Under the pieces are notes generated by a model, which saw only the letters and a list, made by a program, of their open reading frames with translations, was not told the origin of the DNA and searched no databases. From assembly GCA_051648405.1 (NCBI GenBank), contig JBOFFC010000030.1, positions 1-64,000 of the forward strand: a stretch of DNA of 64,000 nt. The letters run 5' to 3'. Below are positions 17,553-25,980 of this stretch, one piece after another. Made by a program: the position numbers and the translations under genes. Numbering within the stretch: position 1 is the stretch's first letter; every line of letters starts with the position of its first letter. Origin of the DNA: JBOFFC01 sp051648405 (GTDB lineage: Bacteria; Planctomycetota; Planctomycetia; Pirellulales; Lacipirellulaceae).

Positions 17553-18821
17553 ATGACCGCGGTGCTCGTAACTGGACTGGGAGTCGTGTCGCCGATCGGC
17601 ATCGGGGTCGATTCGGTCGCGGCGTCGCTTCGCGACGGGCGGAGCGGGGTCCGCAGGCTCGCCGATCTTGAGCGGGCCGGGTGGGGCGCCCCCTTCGGGG
17701 GGGAAGTCCCCGAATTCGACCCCAAAGCGCACGTCGAGCCGCGGAAGAGCCTCAAGGTGATGGCCCGCGAGACGCAGCTCGCCTTCGCCGCCGCCGAGCT
17801 CGCCTGGGCCGACACGGGACTCGAGCCGACCGACGTCGATCCCGAACGCCTCGGTGTGATCGGGGCGGCGGGCATGCTGTACTGCGCAATCGACGAGCTT
17901 GCCGGACCGATGGCCACCAGCCGCGACGGCGCGGGAGGGCTCGACCTGCGCGCCTGGGGCGCGACCGGGATGCGCGAGCTGTTCCCGCTGTGGATGCTCA
18001 AGTACCTGCCGAATATGGCCGCCTGCCACGTCGGGATCCGTCGCGACGCACGCGGTCCCACCAACACGATCGCCCTGGGGGACGTCTCGGGCCTGCTGGC
18101 GATTGCCGAAGCGGCCGACGCGATCCGTCGCGGCGCCGCCGACGTGATGCTCGCCGGGGGCGCCAGCACGCGGCTCGACCTGACTGATATGGTGTTCCGC
18201 GGCGGTGCGGGGGCGACCGGGGGTGACGTCGAACCGGCCGCCGCGAGCCGCCCCTTCGACGTGGCCCGCAACGGGTCGGTGATGGCCGAGGGCGCCGCCT
18301 ACTTCGTCCTCGAGAGCGAAGAGCACTTCTTGCGGACCGCCGCGCGGCGTGGCGTTCGGCCTTGGGGGAGGTTCCTCGCCGCGAGCTCGCGCTGCGAGCC
18401 GTCGGCCGCTTCGCGCCGACCAACGGGGCGCGCGATCGAAGCCTCGGCGGCCGCGGCCCTCGCCAGCGCCAGAATCGCCGCGCGCGACCTGACGATGGTC
18501 AAAGCCCACGGCGCGAGCCGCATCGACGCCGACGCGACCGAAGCGCAGGCCCTCGCTCGCGTGGTCGGCGACGCCCCCGTCACGGCGCCGACGAGCTACT
18601 TCGGGGCGATCGGCTCGGCGGGGGGCGCTGTGGAGCTCGCCGCCGCCCTCGTCGCGTGGCGCGAAGGCTACGTCCCGGCGACACTCAACCTCGACGCCCT
18701 CGATCCGGCCTGCCCCGTCAACGCGTCCCCCGAGCACCGCGACGCCGCGGGGAACGCGCTGCTGGCGGTCAATCACGCCCCCACTGGCCAGGCCGTGGCG
18801 GTTGTGTTCGGCGTGGCGTGA
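17553..18821 (+). CDS. Beta-ketoacyl synthase homologue lacking catalytic residues (chain-length-factor-like)
   Basis: 422 residues with the complete FabF/KAS fold: VTGLGVVSPIGIGVD at the start, DVMLAGGAS in the middle, SRPFDVARNGSVMAEGAA, and VKAHGASRIDADATEAQAL. Aligned without gaps to FabF-type enzymes, the nucleophile position (ATAC[AT]SG) reads IALGDVSG, so Cys is Asp177. The first active-site His is kept (His319), but the Lys and second His of the KSxxGH motif become Thr347 and Ala352. It should not condense acyl chains alone. Such proteins serve as chain-length factors (KS-beta, usually with Gln) paired with an active KS; no partner lies in this window. It is divergent from the desaturase. 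Calling it simply FabF would be misleading. Confidence 0.85.
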   Translation: MTAVLVTGLGVVSPIGIGVDSVAASLRDGRSGVRRLADLERAGWGAPFGGEVPEFDPKAHVEPRKSLKVMARETQLAFAAAELAWADTGLEPTDVDPERLGVIGAAGMLYCAIDELAGPMATSRDGAGGLDLRAWGATGMRELFPLWMLKYLPNMAACHVGIRRDARGPTNTIALGDVSGLLAIAEAADAIRRGAADVMLAGGASTRLDLTDMVFRGGAGATGGDVEPAAASRPFDVARNGSVMAEGAAYFVLESEEHFLRTAARRGVRPWGRFLAASSRCEPSAASRRPTGRAIEASAAAALASARIAARDLTMVKAHGASRIDADATEAQALARVVGDAPVTAPTSYFGAIGSAGGAVELAAALVAWREGYVPATLNLDALDPACPVNASPEHRDAAGNALLAVNHAPTGQAVAVVFGVA

Positions 18822-18838
18822 CGGCTCACGCCGCGCTG

Positions 18839-19261
18839 TTAGATGTAGTACATCCGAGCCCCGACCCCTTCACAGCGCTGCGCAAGGTCGGCGAGCGTCA
18901 CGCCGTACAAGCGCTTCCGGGCCGAAGAAGCCGCATCGGCGCAGGCGCTCGACAGCGCTTCGGCGAGCGGCGAGGGGCTCGCAAGGTTCGAGCCGGTCTC
19001 GGCCTCCCCTTCCATTAGGTCGAGCACCTCGCCGAGCGTCACGTCGCGCGGTTCGCGCGTCAGGCGGTAGCCTCCCGACGCCCCGCGGACGCTGCTGACG
19101 AGCCCGAGCCGCTTGAGCTCCTGCAGGATCTGCACGAGGAACCCCTCGGGGATTCCCTCGTCGGCAGCCAGCCGCCGCCCCTGCACCGGCAGCCCGCTCC
19201 CGTGCTGCGCCGCAAGACGCGCTAGGGCGAGGCAGGCATACTCAGACTTGGCGGAAAGCAT
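18839..19261 (-). CDS. Rrf2 family transcriptional regulator
   Basis: A 140-residue winged-helix regulator. MLSAKSEYACLALARLA begins the Rrf2 domain, IPEGFLVQILQELKRLGLV is the recognition region, and SVRGASGGYRLTREPRDVTLGEVLDLMEG is the hallmark wing. It lacks the three closely spaced Cys that bind a cluster in IscR, so it is closer to CymR-type regulators that respond through other proteins. It lies just downstream of the APS reductase gene on the same strand, which suggests control of sulfur assimilation or cysteine supply. The ATG at 19261 is directly preceded by heptamer repeats; the frame remains open upstream to 19363 but that part encodes only repeats. Confidence 0.92.
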   Translation of the reverse strand: MLSAKSEYACLALARLAAQHGSGLPVQGRRLAADEGIPEGFLVQILQELKRLGLVSSVRGASGGYRLTREPRDVTLGEVLDLMEGEAETGSNLASPSPLAEALSSACADAASSARKRLYGVTLADLAQRCEGVGARMYYI

Positions 19262-19374
19262 GAGGCGAATGCGGAATTGGGAATGCGGAGTTCGGAAAGA
19301 ACAGGGCGTAGGGACTGTGAAGCTTTGAGCGGCAGCGCCTACTCCGCATTCCCACTTCCGCATTCCGCCTTCGT
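19262..19374. repeat. Facing heptamer blocks (hairpin) between cysH and the Rrf2 gene
   Basis: The left block 19262-19296 is GAGGCGA, ATGCGGA, ATTGGGA, ATGCGGA, GTTCGGA. The right block 19340-19374 is TACTCCG, CATTCCC, ACTTCCG, CATTCCG, CCTTCGT. They are nearly perfect inverted copies (about 30 paired bases, loop about 43). The structure starts at the cysH stop codon and ends at the Rrf2 start codon, so it could both end or attenuate one message and shape the leader of the next. Confidence 0.8.
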
Positions 19375-20171
19375 CAGATCCCGCTGCCGTCCGACTCCAG
19401 CGTGTGCAGGCCGCACTCGGTCTTGGCTTTGCCGGCCCAGCGACCGGCGCGCTCGTCGCGCGAGTCCCCCGAGTGCTGCGACGTGCAGGGCCAGCAGCCG
19501 ATGCTCGGGTAGCCCTGGTCGTGCAGCGGGTTGTAGGGGACCCCGTCCTTAACGATCCGCGACCACACGTCCTTCGAGGTGCTGTTCGCCAGAGGGCTAA
19601 TCTTCACCAGGCCGAACTTGCGGTCCCAGGCGACGATCGGCTGCTTCGCGCGGACCGGGCTTTGGTCGCGGCGGATGCCGCTCATCCACGCCGTTCGACC
19701 GACCGCCGCCCGCTCGAGGACCTTGATCTTGCGGTCGTGGCAGCACTGGTCGGGGTTCACCTGGTAGAGGGGCGCACCGTGCACGGGGACGTGCAGCGCC
19801 TCGTACTCGGGGACCGAGAGCTCCGGCTTGAGCAGCTCGACCTCGACACCGTACTTCTCGGCGATGCGGTCGCGCAGGTCGAGCGTCTGCTGGAACTGGT
19901 AGCCCGTGTCGAGGTTGAAGACGTACGTCGAGGGCGCCAGCTTCGGGATCAGCGACAGGATCAGGCACCCCTCGGGCCCGAACGCAGTCCCCATCGCCAG
20001 GCCGGGTGCGAACCGCTCGTGGGCCCAGGCGATGATCTCGTCGGCCGAGGCCGACTCGAGCCGCTGGCTCTCCATCGCCAGGCCGGCCAGCAGCTCCGCC
20101 GACGGCGCTTCTCCCGGGGCCGGGAGGGCCGGGTACGGGCGGGGGGTCAGACGCACGGCAGAAGTGGTCAT
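19374..20171 (-). CDS. cysH: Fe-S adenylyl-sulfate (APS) reductase
   Basis: Reduces activated sulfate to sulfite with thioredoxin in cytosolic assimilatory sulfate reduction. The 265-residue protein has the PP-loop nucleotide region (GTAFGPEGCLILSLI, FNLDTGYQFQQTLDL), the 4Fe-4S cysteine pairs Cys143-Cys144 (CCHDRKIKVL) and Cys226/Cys229 (IGCWPCT), and the catalytic Cys253 in KTECGLH. The cluster cysteines mark the APS-using type rather than the cluster-free PAPS enzyme. The ATG at 20171 is preferred; a longer frame reaches 20249 but adds a Pro/Ala-rich extension. The Rrf2 regulator gene follows, linked through the heptamer hairpin. Confidence 0.94.
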   Translation of the reverse strand: MTTSAVRLTPRPYPALPAPGEAPSAELLAGLAMESQRLESASADEIIAWAHERFAPGLAMGTAFGPEGCLILSLIPKLAPSTYVFNLDTGYQFQQTLDLRDRIAEKYGVEVELLKPELSVPEYEALHVPVHGAPLYQVNPDQCCHDRKIKVLERAAVGRTAWMSGIRRDQSPVRAKQPIVAWDRKFGLVKISPLANSTSKDVWSRIVKDGVPYNPLHDQGYPSIGCWPCTSQHSGDSRDERAGRWAGKAKTECGLHTLESDGSGI

Positions 20172-20452
20172 CGTGTTATTCACGGGCTGAGCAGGAGGCC
20201 GGGCGGCCGGGAGGCGGGGTGCGAACGGGAGCCCCGACGAGCTCGACACAGTCGAATCATTACTTGTTTAGTCAACTTAGTCAAGTATCGGCCGCCGCCT
20301 GCCTGCGGCATGCCGCGTTTTGGCAAGTTTTCGCCTCCTTCGTCACAAGCGGCGGGCCGCGCCATGCGGCGTCGTGTAGATTTCTCGGCCGGTCGGCCCA
20401 GCAACGGGCCGTGACGGCGGCAATCCCCGACTCGTCGCGAGCCTAAAAGCCC

Positions 20453-21169
20453 ATGACCGCCCTTGCCGTCGCACCGCCGGTCCCTGCTCGACGCACAACG
20501 GGGCCGGTCCCGCCCCCCTCCGCGGTCGATCCGAGCTTAGCCGCTGCCGAGGTCGCCCGGCGGGTGCTCGCCGACAACGACGTCCGCTCGGTGACGATCG
20601 AACCGGCGGCCGGCGGTGCCGCGATCCACTTCCGCGACCACCGGGTCGAGGTCTCGTCGGTCCGGGCGCTCGCCGAGCGCTTCCGCCGCGACGACGCGCT
20701 GCTCGGCAGCGCGTCCTTGCTGGGGCTGCCGGCGATCGACTCCTACGCCGACGAGGCGACCGGTCGTCGGGCGTTCGTCCGTCGCCCGACCGAGGCGGTC
20801 GGCTGGCGCCGCGTTATGCACCTGGGGCTGGCAGGGCTGTGGTTCACGCTGGCGATGATCGGCGTCGTCGTGCCGGGGATGCCGACCACCTGCTTCCTGC
20901 TGATGACCAGCTACTCGCTGCTGCGGTCTTCGCGGCGGCTGCACGAGCGGCTCCTCGCGTCGCGCGTGTTCGGCCCGTCGCTCCGCCACTGGCGGCTGTA
21001 CCGCGGCGTGCGGCCGGGGGTGAAGGCCCGGGCGTTGTCGGTGCTCGTGCTCGTCACCGGCGCCACGGTGCTGCTCAGCGGGCTCCCCGCCGCCGCGCAA
21101 GCAGGGATCACGGCCGGGGCGTCGATCGGCGCGTTCTGCATCCTGCGGCTGCGGGTCGTCGAAGGGTGA
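20453..21169 (+). CDS. DUF454 (YbaN-like) inner membrane protein with N-terminal extension
   Basis: 238 residues. The C-terminal half is a DUF454/YbaN protein: HLGLAGLWFTLAMIGVVVPGMPTTCFLLMTSYSLLRSSRRLHERLL, FGPSLRHWRLYRGVRPGVKARAL, then two more membrane helices. The PGMPTT motif and the following RSS are family hallmarks. The N-terminal ~120 residues are soluble and unusual for the family, including a short domain (ARRVLADNDVRSVTIEPAAGGAAIHFRDHRVEV) that may bind a ligand. Function of the family is unknown. It is divergent from cysH, with 281 bases between the starts and nothing recognisable in them. Confidence 0.85.
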   Translation: MTALAVAPPVPARRTTGPVPPPSAVDPSLAAAEVARRVLADNDVRSVTIEPAAGGAAIHFRDHRVEVSSVRALAERFRRDDALLGSASLLGLPAIDSYADEATGRRAFVRRPTEAVGWRRVMHLGLAGLWFTLAMIGVVVPGMPTTCFLLMTSYSLLRSSRRLHERLLASRVFGPSLRHWRLYRGVRPGVKARALSVLVLVTGATVLLSGLPAAAQAGITAGASIGAFCILRLRVVEG

Positions 21170-21184
21170 GCGTCGCGGCGACGT

Positions 21185-21850
21185 TCACGACGGGTTCGCA
21201 AACCGGTCGTCGCCGTGGTCGCGCTTCGCGACGACCTGGTCGATGATCTTGCGAAGCTCCGCCACGTCGGAGGTGAGCAAGATCGCCTCAAGCCGTCGCC
21301 AGACGTCGTCGGTCACGTTCACGCCAATCTCGACGAGGTCGGCCACGTCCGACTCGTACAGCCGCGCCTTCTTGAGCTGTCCTTGCCGGTAAAGCGACGG
21401 CAGGGCGAACAGCTTGAGCAATATCAGCCCGCGCTCGGTCGCACAGCGGACCGTCCGTTCGGCGAACGGCCGCGGCTGGGTAAACTCGCGCCGCACCGAT
21501 GCGAACGGCTCGTTCTCGGCGAACAGCACATCGACCGTCAGGTCCCCTAGAACGGCCCGCGCGAACTGGTTGTTCTCGTCGAGCACCGTCAGCTCGGGGA
21601 GTCGCGCGAGGTCGCCACGCGACAAGACGACATCGACGTCCTGTGTGTTGCGCCCCTCGACATACGACCGCATCGCGATCCCGCCGACCAGCGTGTAATC
21701 GACGCCACGCGTCTCTAGCAGGTCGAACAGCCGGCCGACCGAGGCGAACAGCTGGTTGAGGTCCATGCGGGCCACTCGCTCGCTGTTCTTTGGGTCGAAC
21801 GCGACGCCGTAGACGACCGTCTGGGCGATGTTCACGGGGGCTGGCGTCAT
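21185..21850 (-). CDS. Nucleotidyltransferase-fold protein (AbiEii-like)
   Basis: 221 residues. The nucleotidyltransferase signature is VDYTLVGGIAMRSYVEGRNTQDVDVVLSR, with the Gly-Gly and the DxD metal ligands. ERGLILLKLFALPSLYRQGQ and ESDVADLVEIG follow, typical of the AbiEii / MNT-like minimal nucleotidyltransferases that occur in toxin-antitoxin modules. No HEPN or AbiEi partner is adjacent, so it is an orphan. The ATG at 21850 gives the full frame, but Met29 (21766, MDLNQLFASVGRLFDLL) is an equally good start because the homologous fold begins there. Confidence 0.82.
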   Translation of the reverse strand: MTPAPVNIAQTVVYGVAFDPKNSERVARMDLNQLFASVGRLFDLLETRGVDYTLVGGIAMRSYVEGRNTQDVDVVLSRGDLARLPELTVLDENNQFARAVLGDLTVDVLFAENEPFASVRREFTQPRPFAERTVRCATERGLILLKLFALPSLYRQGQLKKARLYESDVADLVEIGVNVTDDVWRRLEAILLTSDVAELRKIIDQVVAKRDHGDDRFANPS

Positions 21851-21906
21851 GACCCCATTCTAAGCGCTGTTCGCCTCGACGCAGCGCGAGTGTGGCCCGC
21901 AACCCC

Positions 21907-22389
21907 TCAGAACATCGCCGGCCGGCCGCACGCGCGGCGCCAGGCCGAGACCTGCCCCAGGTGCGACGACGTGTGACCCGTCATCGAGTAGGTGAGAAAG
22001 TCGCCGATCGTCGGCAGCAGCGGGTTCTTCAGGTACTCGTTGGGGCTCGCGAGCTTCTCAGGCGAGGCAGATTCAACGGCCGCGATCAGCCGGGCGTTGG
22101 CCGCACGCCAGGCGGCGAGCAGGTCGTCTTTCGTCGGGTAGCCGGTGGGGTCGTCGCTCGCGGCCGAGCCCTTGGCGAACAGCGGCTGCCAGTCGAGCAG
22201 GCGCTGCTCGTTCCCCAGCAGCGTGCCGTGGCGGTCGCTGGCGTACGCCAAGTGACCAAACACCCACGCCGGGTGGTTCATCCCCGGGAGGGGTCGCCGG
22301 CAGAAGTCCTCGGGCCCCACGTCGGCCACGAGCGAGTCGCCGTACCCTTCAAGGTACCGCAGGACGTTGATCGCGTTGGTCAGCATCAA
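21907..22389 (-). CDS. DinB family protein
   Basis: A 160-residue four-helix-bundle protein of the DinB/YfiT superfamily, putative metal-dependent hydrolases or thiol transferases. The metal-binding histidines are likely those in PAWVFGHLAYASDRH and GHTSSHLGQVSAWRR, plus the early helix MMLTNAINVLRYLEGYGDSL. The substrate is unknown. It is an independent gene between the nucleotidyltransferase and the phosphosugar mutase genes on the same strand; the gaps (56 and 111 bases) leave operon membership open. Confidence 0.88.
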   Translation of the reverse strand: MMLTNAINVLRYLEGYGDSLVADVGPEDFCRRPLPGMNHPAWVFGHLAYASDRHGTLLGNEQRLLDWQPLFAKGSAASDDPTGYPTKDDLLAAWRAANARLIAAVESASPEKLASPNEYLKNPLLPTIGDFLTYSMTGHTSSHLGQVSAWRRACGRPAMF

Positions 22390-22500
22390 CGCTCTCTTAG
22401 CTATGGTGATCGTGCCAGGGGGGAAGACAGGTCCTCCCCCCTATCCCCCGTCATTCCCTAATCTCCCTTCCTGCGGGTCGCCATTCATAGGGGTTCGAGG

Positions 22501-24303
22501 TCACACGCCCGCGAACGTGCGCAGGTCGTTCTCGATCGCGTCGAGTCGCGCTTCGAGCTCGGCCTTGGCCTCTTCTAGGTCGTGCAACTGCTCGGCCGGG
22601 GTGTAGGCGAACAGGTAGAACTTGATCTTCGGCTCGGTGCCGCTGGGGCGGCAGGCGACGTAGTTGCCGCAGTCCATCAGGTCGAGGATCACCAGATCGC
22701 CTGTCGGGCCAGCGAGCTCCCGTGGCGTCCCGGGACCGGCCACCGGGATCGTCAGGTTTTGCTGGTAGTCGCGGAGCTGGGCGACCCCCATCCCCCCCAG
22801 CTCGGTCGGGGGCTGGCCGCGGAACAATTGCATCACCTCGAGCATGCGGGTCATCCCTTCGCTGCCGGGCATCTCGACGTTGATCGTCCGCTCGGCGTGG
22901 CAGCCGTGCTGCCAGAAGAGCGAGTCGAGCTTCTCGTGCAGCGTTTGCCCCTGGGCCTTGAGCTTGGCGGCCAGCTCGCAGGCGAGCATCGCTGCCACGG
23001 CGCCGTCTTTGTCGCGGGTGTAGGCGCCCGCCATGTAGCCGTGCGATTCCTCGACGCCGAACACAAACCGTTCGGGCCCCCCGGCGTCGATCGCCCCGGC
23101 GATCCACTTGAAGCCCACCAGCAGGTCGGTGACGGTCTTCACCCCGTACGAGTCGCCGATCCGCCGGACGAGCTGCGTCGTGACGAGGGTCGTCACGTTG
23201 AAGTGCTCGGCCGTCAGCGAGCCCTTGCGCGACTCGAGCACGTAGTCCACGAGCAGAGCGCCGATCTGGTTGCCGGAGAGGGTCCGCCACTCGCGGCTGC
23301 CGGGGGTCAGCGGCGCTGCGAGGCCGATCCGGTCGCAGTCGGGGTCGGTCGCCACGCAGAGGTCGGCGCCCACCACCCGCGCGTGCTGGATCAGGGCGTC
23401 GAACACCACCGGTCGCTCGGGGTTCGAGACGTGGCCGGGCACGTTGGGGAAGTCGCCGCTCGGCTCGGCGTGGGGACCGAAGACCTCGACGTCCTTGAAG
23501 CCGTCGCGGGCGAGGACCGGCACGACGGCGGTCGCCCCCACGCCGTGCAGCGGCGAGTAGATCACCTTTAGGTCGCGCGGCCCGGGGGTGGCCTGCGTCA
23601 GCACCGCGGCGACGAACGCCGGATCGACCTCCGCTTCGCAGGGGACGACCTTGCCCGACGCGAGCGCCGCGTCGAAGTCCGCGCGGCGGACCTCCTGGCA
23701 GTTCATCACCCGCTCGATGATTCCCTTGTCGTGCGGCGGCAGCACTTGCCCGCCGGTCGACCAGTAGACCTTCACCGCGTTGTCGCTTGGCGGGTTGTGA
23801 CTCGCCGTCACCATGATGCCGCACGAGGCGTTTTTGTAGCGGACTGCGAACGACAGCTCGGGGGTGCTGCGGTGCCCGCGGAGGAAGTAGACGGTGAACC
23901 CCGCCGCGACCATCACCTCCGAGCAAAGCCGGGCGAAGTGCTCCGAGCGGTGCCGCGTGTCGTAGGCGATCGCGCAGCTCAGCGGCGCGCCGTCGCCGAG
24001 GGTCACCCGCACATAGTCGGCCAGCCCTTGGGCCGATTCGCCGATCGTGCGGTCGTTGATCGCGTTCGAGCCGACCGGGTACATCCGACCGCGGCGCCCG
24101 CCGGTGCCGAACGGGATGACCGTCCAGAAGACGTCGTCGAGCGTCTTCCAGTCGGCGCGCTCGACCAGCGCGCCGACTTCGGCCGCGTAATCGGCGTAGC
24201 GTGGCTCGGTGAGCCACCCCCGCAGGTTGTCGGCGGCCGACGGGGTCAGCTTCCCGCCATCGACGGCTTGTTGGACAGACTCAAGCAACGCTGGGGTGTT
24301 CAT
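22501..24303 (-). CDS. Phospho-sugar mutase (phosphoglucomutase/phosphomannomutase family)
   Basis: 600 residues of the alpha-D-phosphohexomutase superfamily, interconverting hexose 1- and 6-phosphates. The phosphoserine loop is VTASHNPPSDNAVKVYW, the Mg loop ATDPDCDRIGLAAPL, the sugar-binding loop FGVEESHGYM, and the phosphate-binding loop RPSGTEPKIKFY. The length and the TASHNPP form match the PGM2-like bacterial group. The frame is open up to 24483, but the ATG at 24303 (MNTPALLESVQQAV) is the natural start since the upstream part is unrelated Arg-rich sequence. It supplies glucose-1-phosphate for glycogen and cell-surface sugars. It is divergent from the cytochrome gene. Confidence 0.93.
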   Translation of the reverse strand: MNTPALLESVQQAVDGGKLTPSAADNLRGWLTEPRYADYAAEVGALVERADWKTLDDVFWTVIPFGTGGRRGRMYPVGSNAINDRTIGESAQGLADYVRVTLGDGAPLSCAIAYDTRHRSEHFARLCSEVMVAAGFTVYFLRGHRSTPELSFAVRYKNASCGIMVTASHNPPSDNAVKVYWSTGGQVLPPHDKGIIERVMNCQEVRRADFDAALASGKVVPCEAEVDPAFVAAVLTQATPGPRDLKVIYSPLHGVGATAVVPVLARDGFKDVEVFGPHAEPSGDFPNVPGHVSNPERPVVFDALIQHARVVGADLCVATDPDCDRIGLAAPLTPGSREWRTLSGNQIGALLVDYVLESRKGSLTAEHFNVTTLVTTQLVRRIGDSYGVKTVTDLLVGFKWIAGAIDAGGPERFVFGVEESHGYMAGAYTRDKDGAVAAMLACELAAKLKAQGQTLHEKLDSLFWQHGCHAERTINVEMPGSEGMTRMLEVMQLFRGQPPTELGGMGVAQLRDYQQNLTIPVAGPGTPRELAGPTGDLVILDLMDCGNYVACRPSGTEPKIKFYLFAYTPAEQLHDLEEAKAELEARLDAIENDLRTFAGV

Positions 24304-24406
24304 CGCGACGGGTTCGTGCGGGCGCAGGGGATCGGTTCGCCGGTCGGCTGGTAGACTAGCACGGCCCGCCGCCGCGCGGGAACCGCCGCACAACACGGGG
24401 ATCGAC

Positions 24407-25369
24407 GTGACGCTAAGCCACACGAACGGACGACCGACGGACCGCCGATGGACGTGCTCGCGGCCTTCGTTCTTGGTAGGCATCGTTTGCTCCCTGGCGT
24501 CGCTCTGCTTCGCCTTCCCCTGTTCGGCGGAAGACCCGACGATCCCTGCCGACGACGAGGCTGTCTTCTTCGACGACGCGTTCGCCGAGTTGCGGGGCGA
24601 GCGGCCCGACTACGCGGCGGAGGCAGCGGCCGAGGTGGCGGCTTCGGCGATCGACACCGATGCCGGCAGCGCGGCGTGGTCCGCGTGGGTCGATTCCGAC
24701 ACGATCGAGACCGAGATCAAGCGCCAAGCGATGGTCCTGGCGGGCGCCACGTCGAGCGCGGCGAAGCACCGCGCCGAGCTACGCGCCGCATCCGACGCGC
24801 GGGGACTGGTCGCGATCCTGTTCGCCGTCACCGCCGAGCACGAAGGCGCCCCGCGGTGGGCCGACGCGGCCGCTGCGCTGCGCGGACACTTCGCCACCGG
24901 CCCCGAGCCCGAGTCGCGCGAGGCGAACGACGAGGCCCTGGCCGACGACAAGCGACGCGCCGACGACCTGGCGGACGTGGTCCGTGGCGGCCGCCCCGAC
25001 GTCCCTGCGCACCCGGCCGAAGGGATCGACTGGGGGACGCTGGCCAGCCGCGGCGCGGTGATGCGCCGCATGGGGGCGGCTGAAGAGACCCGGCTCGTCG
25101 CCTGGCTTGCCGAGCGGCGGACGTTCGCGCGGCGGGTCGATGAGGTCCGCCACGAAGCGCAGGTCCTGGCCCTGCTAGCCGAAGCGACCCACCGCCCGGG
25201 CGCCCCCGACTCGGACGACGAGGGCTACGCCACCTACGCCGAGCGCCTCCGCGACGCGGCAACGGAGCTGGGCGCCGCCGCGGGCGACGAGGACTACCCC
25301 CGGGCGCAGGAGGCGCTCAAGCGGGTGATCCAGTCGTGCGCCGACTGCCACGAGGATTATCGCGGATAG
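24407..25369 (+). CDS. Exported cytochrome c, class II-like C-terminal haem motif
   Basis: 320 residues. A probable Sec signal (PSFLVGIVCSLASLCFAFPCSA) is preceded by about 20 residues; GTG 24407 with GGGG upstream (24397-24400) is the likely start, whereas the frame's first ATG region overlaps the mutase gene. The body is Ala/Glu/Asp-rich helices. The only haem motif, SCADCHEDYRG, is at the extreme C-terminus, matching the class II cytochrome c' arrangement CxxCHxxYR. In ordinary cytochromes c' the whole protein is about 130 residues, so nearly 190 extra residues precede it here. It is likely a periplasmic electron carrier or gas-binding haem protein; partner unknown. Confidence 0.8.
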   Translation: MTLSHTNGRPTDRRWTCSRPSFLVGIVCSLASLCFAFPCSAEDPTIPADDEAVFFDDAFAELRGERPDYAAEAAAEVAASAIDTDAGSAAWSAWVDSDTIETEIKRQAMVLAGATSSAAKHRAELRAASDARGLVAILFAVTAEHEGAPRWADAAAALRGHFATGPEPESREANDEALADDKRRADDLADVVRGGRPDVPAHPAEGIDWGTLASRGAVMRRMGAAEETRLVAWLAERRTFARRVDEVRHEAQVLALLAEATHRPGAPDSDDEGYATYAERLRDAATELGAAAGDEDYPRAQEALKRVIQSCADCHEDYRG

Positions 25370-25396
25370 CCGCACATCAGGCCAACCCAGCTTTCA

Positions 25397-25424
25397 TTGA
25401 ATTTGTACCACTGGGTAGTATATA
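25397..25424 (+). promoter_or_regulatory. Sigma-70-type promoter of the toxin-antitoxin pair
   Basis: TTGAAT (25397-25402), a 16-base spacer and TATATA (25419-25424) make a good housekeeping promoter in a local AT-rich island (25393-25432) that contrasts with the surrounding GC-rich DNA. It lies directly upstream of the HigB-like toxin gene. Confidence 0.6.
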
Positions 25425-25569
25425 CAAGTAAGGACGGGAGGGAACGCCGATCCTGACATTGGAGTCCGCCGAGTGAATGATCCAACCGCAGGCCCGCGGC
25501 TTTAAGCAGACGCGAGCGATTTTGGCGTACCACCAGCACGCTCTTGATCTTGAGGACTTGCTCGACTTC

Positions 25570-25914
25570 GTGGAGTTGACGGCGTTCACCAAGCGGTGGG
25601 CGCAGCTCGGCATGGACGACGAATCGGACCTGACGGCGCTGCAGTTGATGATCATGGCGAACCCGCAAGGGGCCCCCGTGGTCCCCGGCGCCGGGGGGCT
25701 TCGAAAGCTGCGCTTCGCGCGCGACGACCGAAACGTCGGCAAGAGCGGCGGCCTCCGAGTGCTCTACGCCCACTTCGAGCAGTTCGGCATCGTGCTCCTG
25801 TGCCTCGTTTACTCGCACGCCGAGGCGGACGATCTTTCGGAAGCTGGCAAGAAGCGAATCGCTCAACTGATTGCAGAAGCCGAACAGCGCTTGCGACAAC
25901 GCGGGACGATCTGA
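25570..25914 (+). CDS. RelE/HigB-type toxin
   Basis: About 114 residues of the RelE/ParE superfamily, HigB2-like subgroup. The family core is GAPVVPGAGGLRKLRFARDD followed by GKSGGLRVLYAHFEQFGIVLLCLVYSHAEADDLSEAGKK. Such toxins cleave mRNA on the ribosome. The frame extends to an ATG at 25477 (31 more residues); GTG 25570 is preferred because HigB2 proteins start near FVELTAFTKRW and GAGGA lies at 25552-25556, but the promoter at 25397-25424 is compatible with either start. The antitoxin gene follows after 66 bases, giving the toxin-first order typical of higBA. Confidence 0.85.
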   Translation: MELTAFTKRWAQLGMDDESDLTALQLMIMANPQGAPVVPGAGGLRKLRFARDDRNVGKSGGLRVLYAHFEQFGIVLLCLVYSHAEADDLSEAGKKRIAQLIAEAEQRLRQRGTI

Positions 25915-25980
25915 TCGGCCGCTCGAGTTCTGCTGACTTACTTCCTGTACCGACTCGCTCTCACGCAGAGCGCTTCACGC

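Noticed and set aside
17553..18821. Ordinary active FabF
   Set aside because: The nucleophile Cys and two other catalytic residues are replaced.
25357..25899. Minus-strand gene opposite the toxin
   Set aside because: Opposite a frame with the RelE/HigB core and a good promoter; the antisense frame has no domain.
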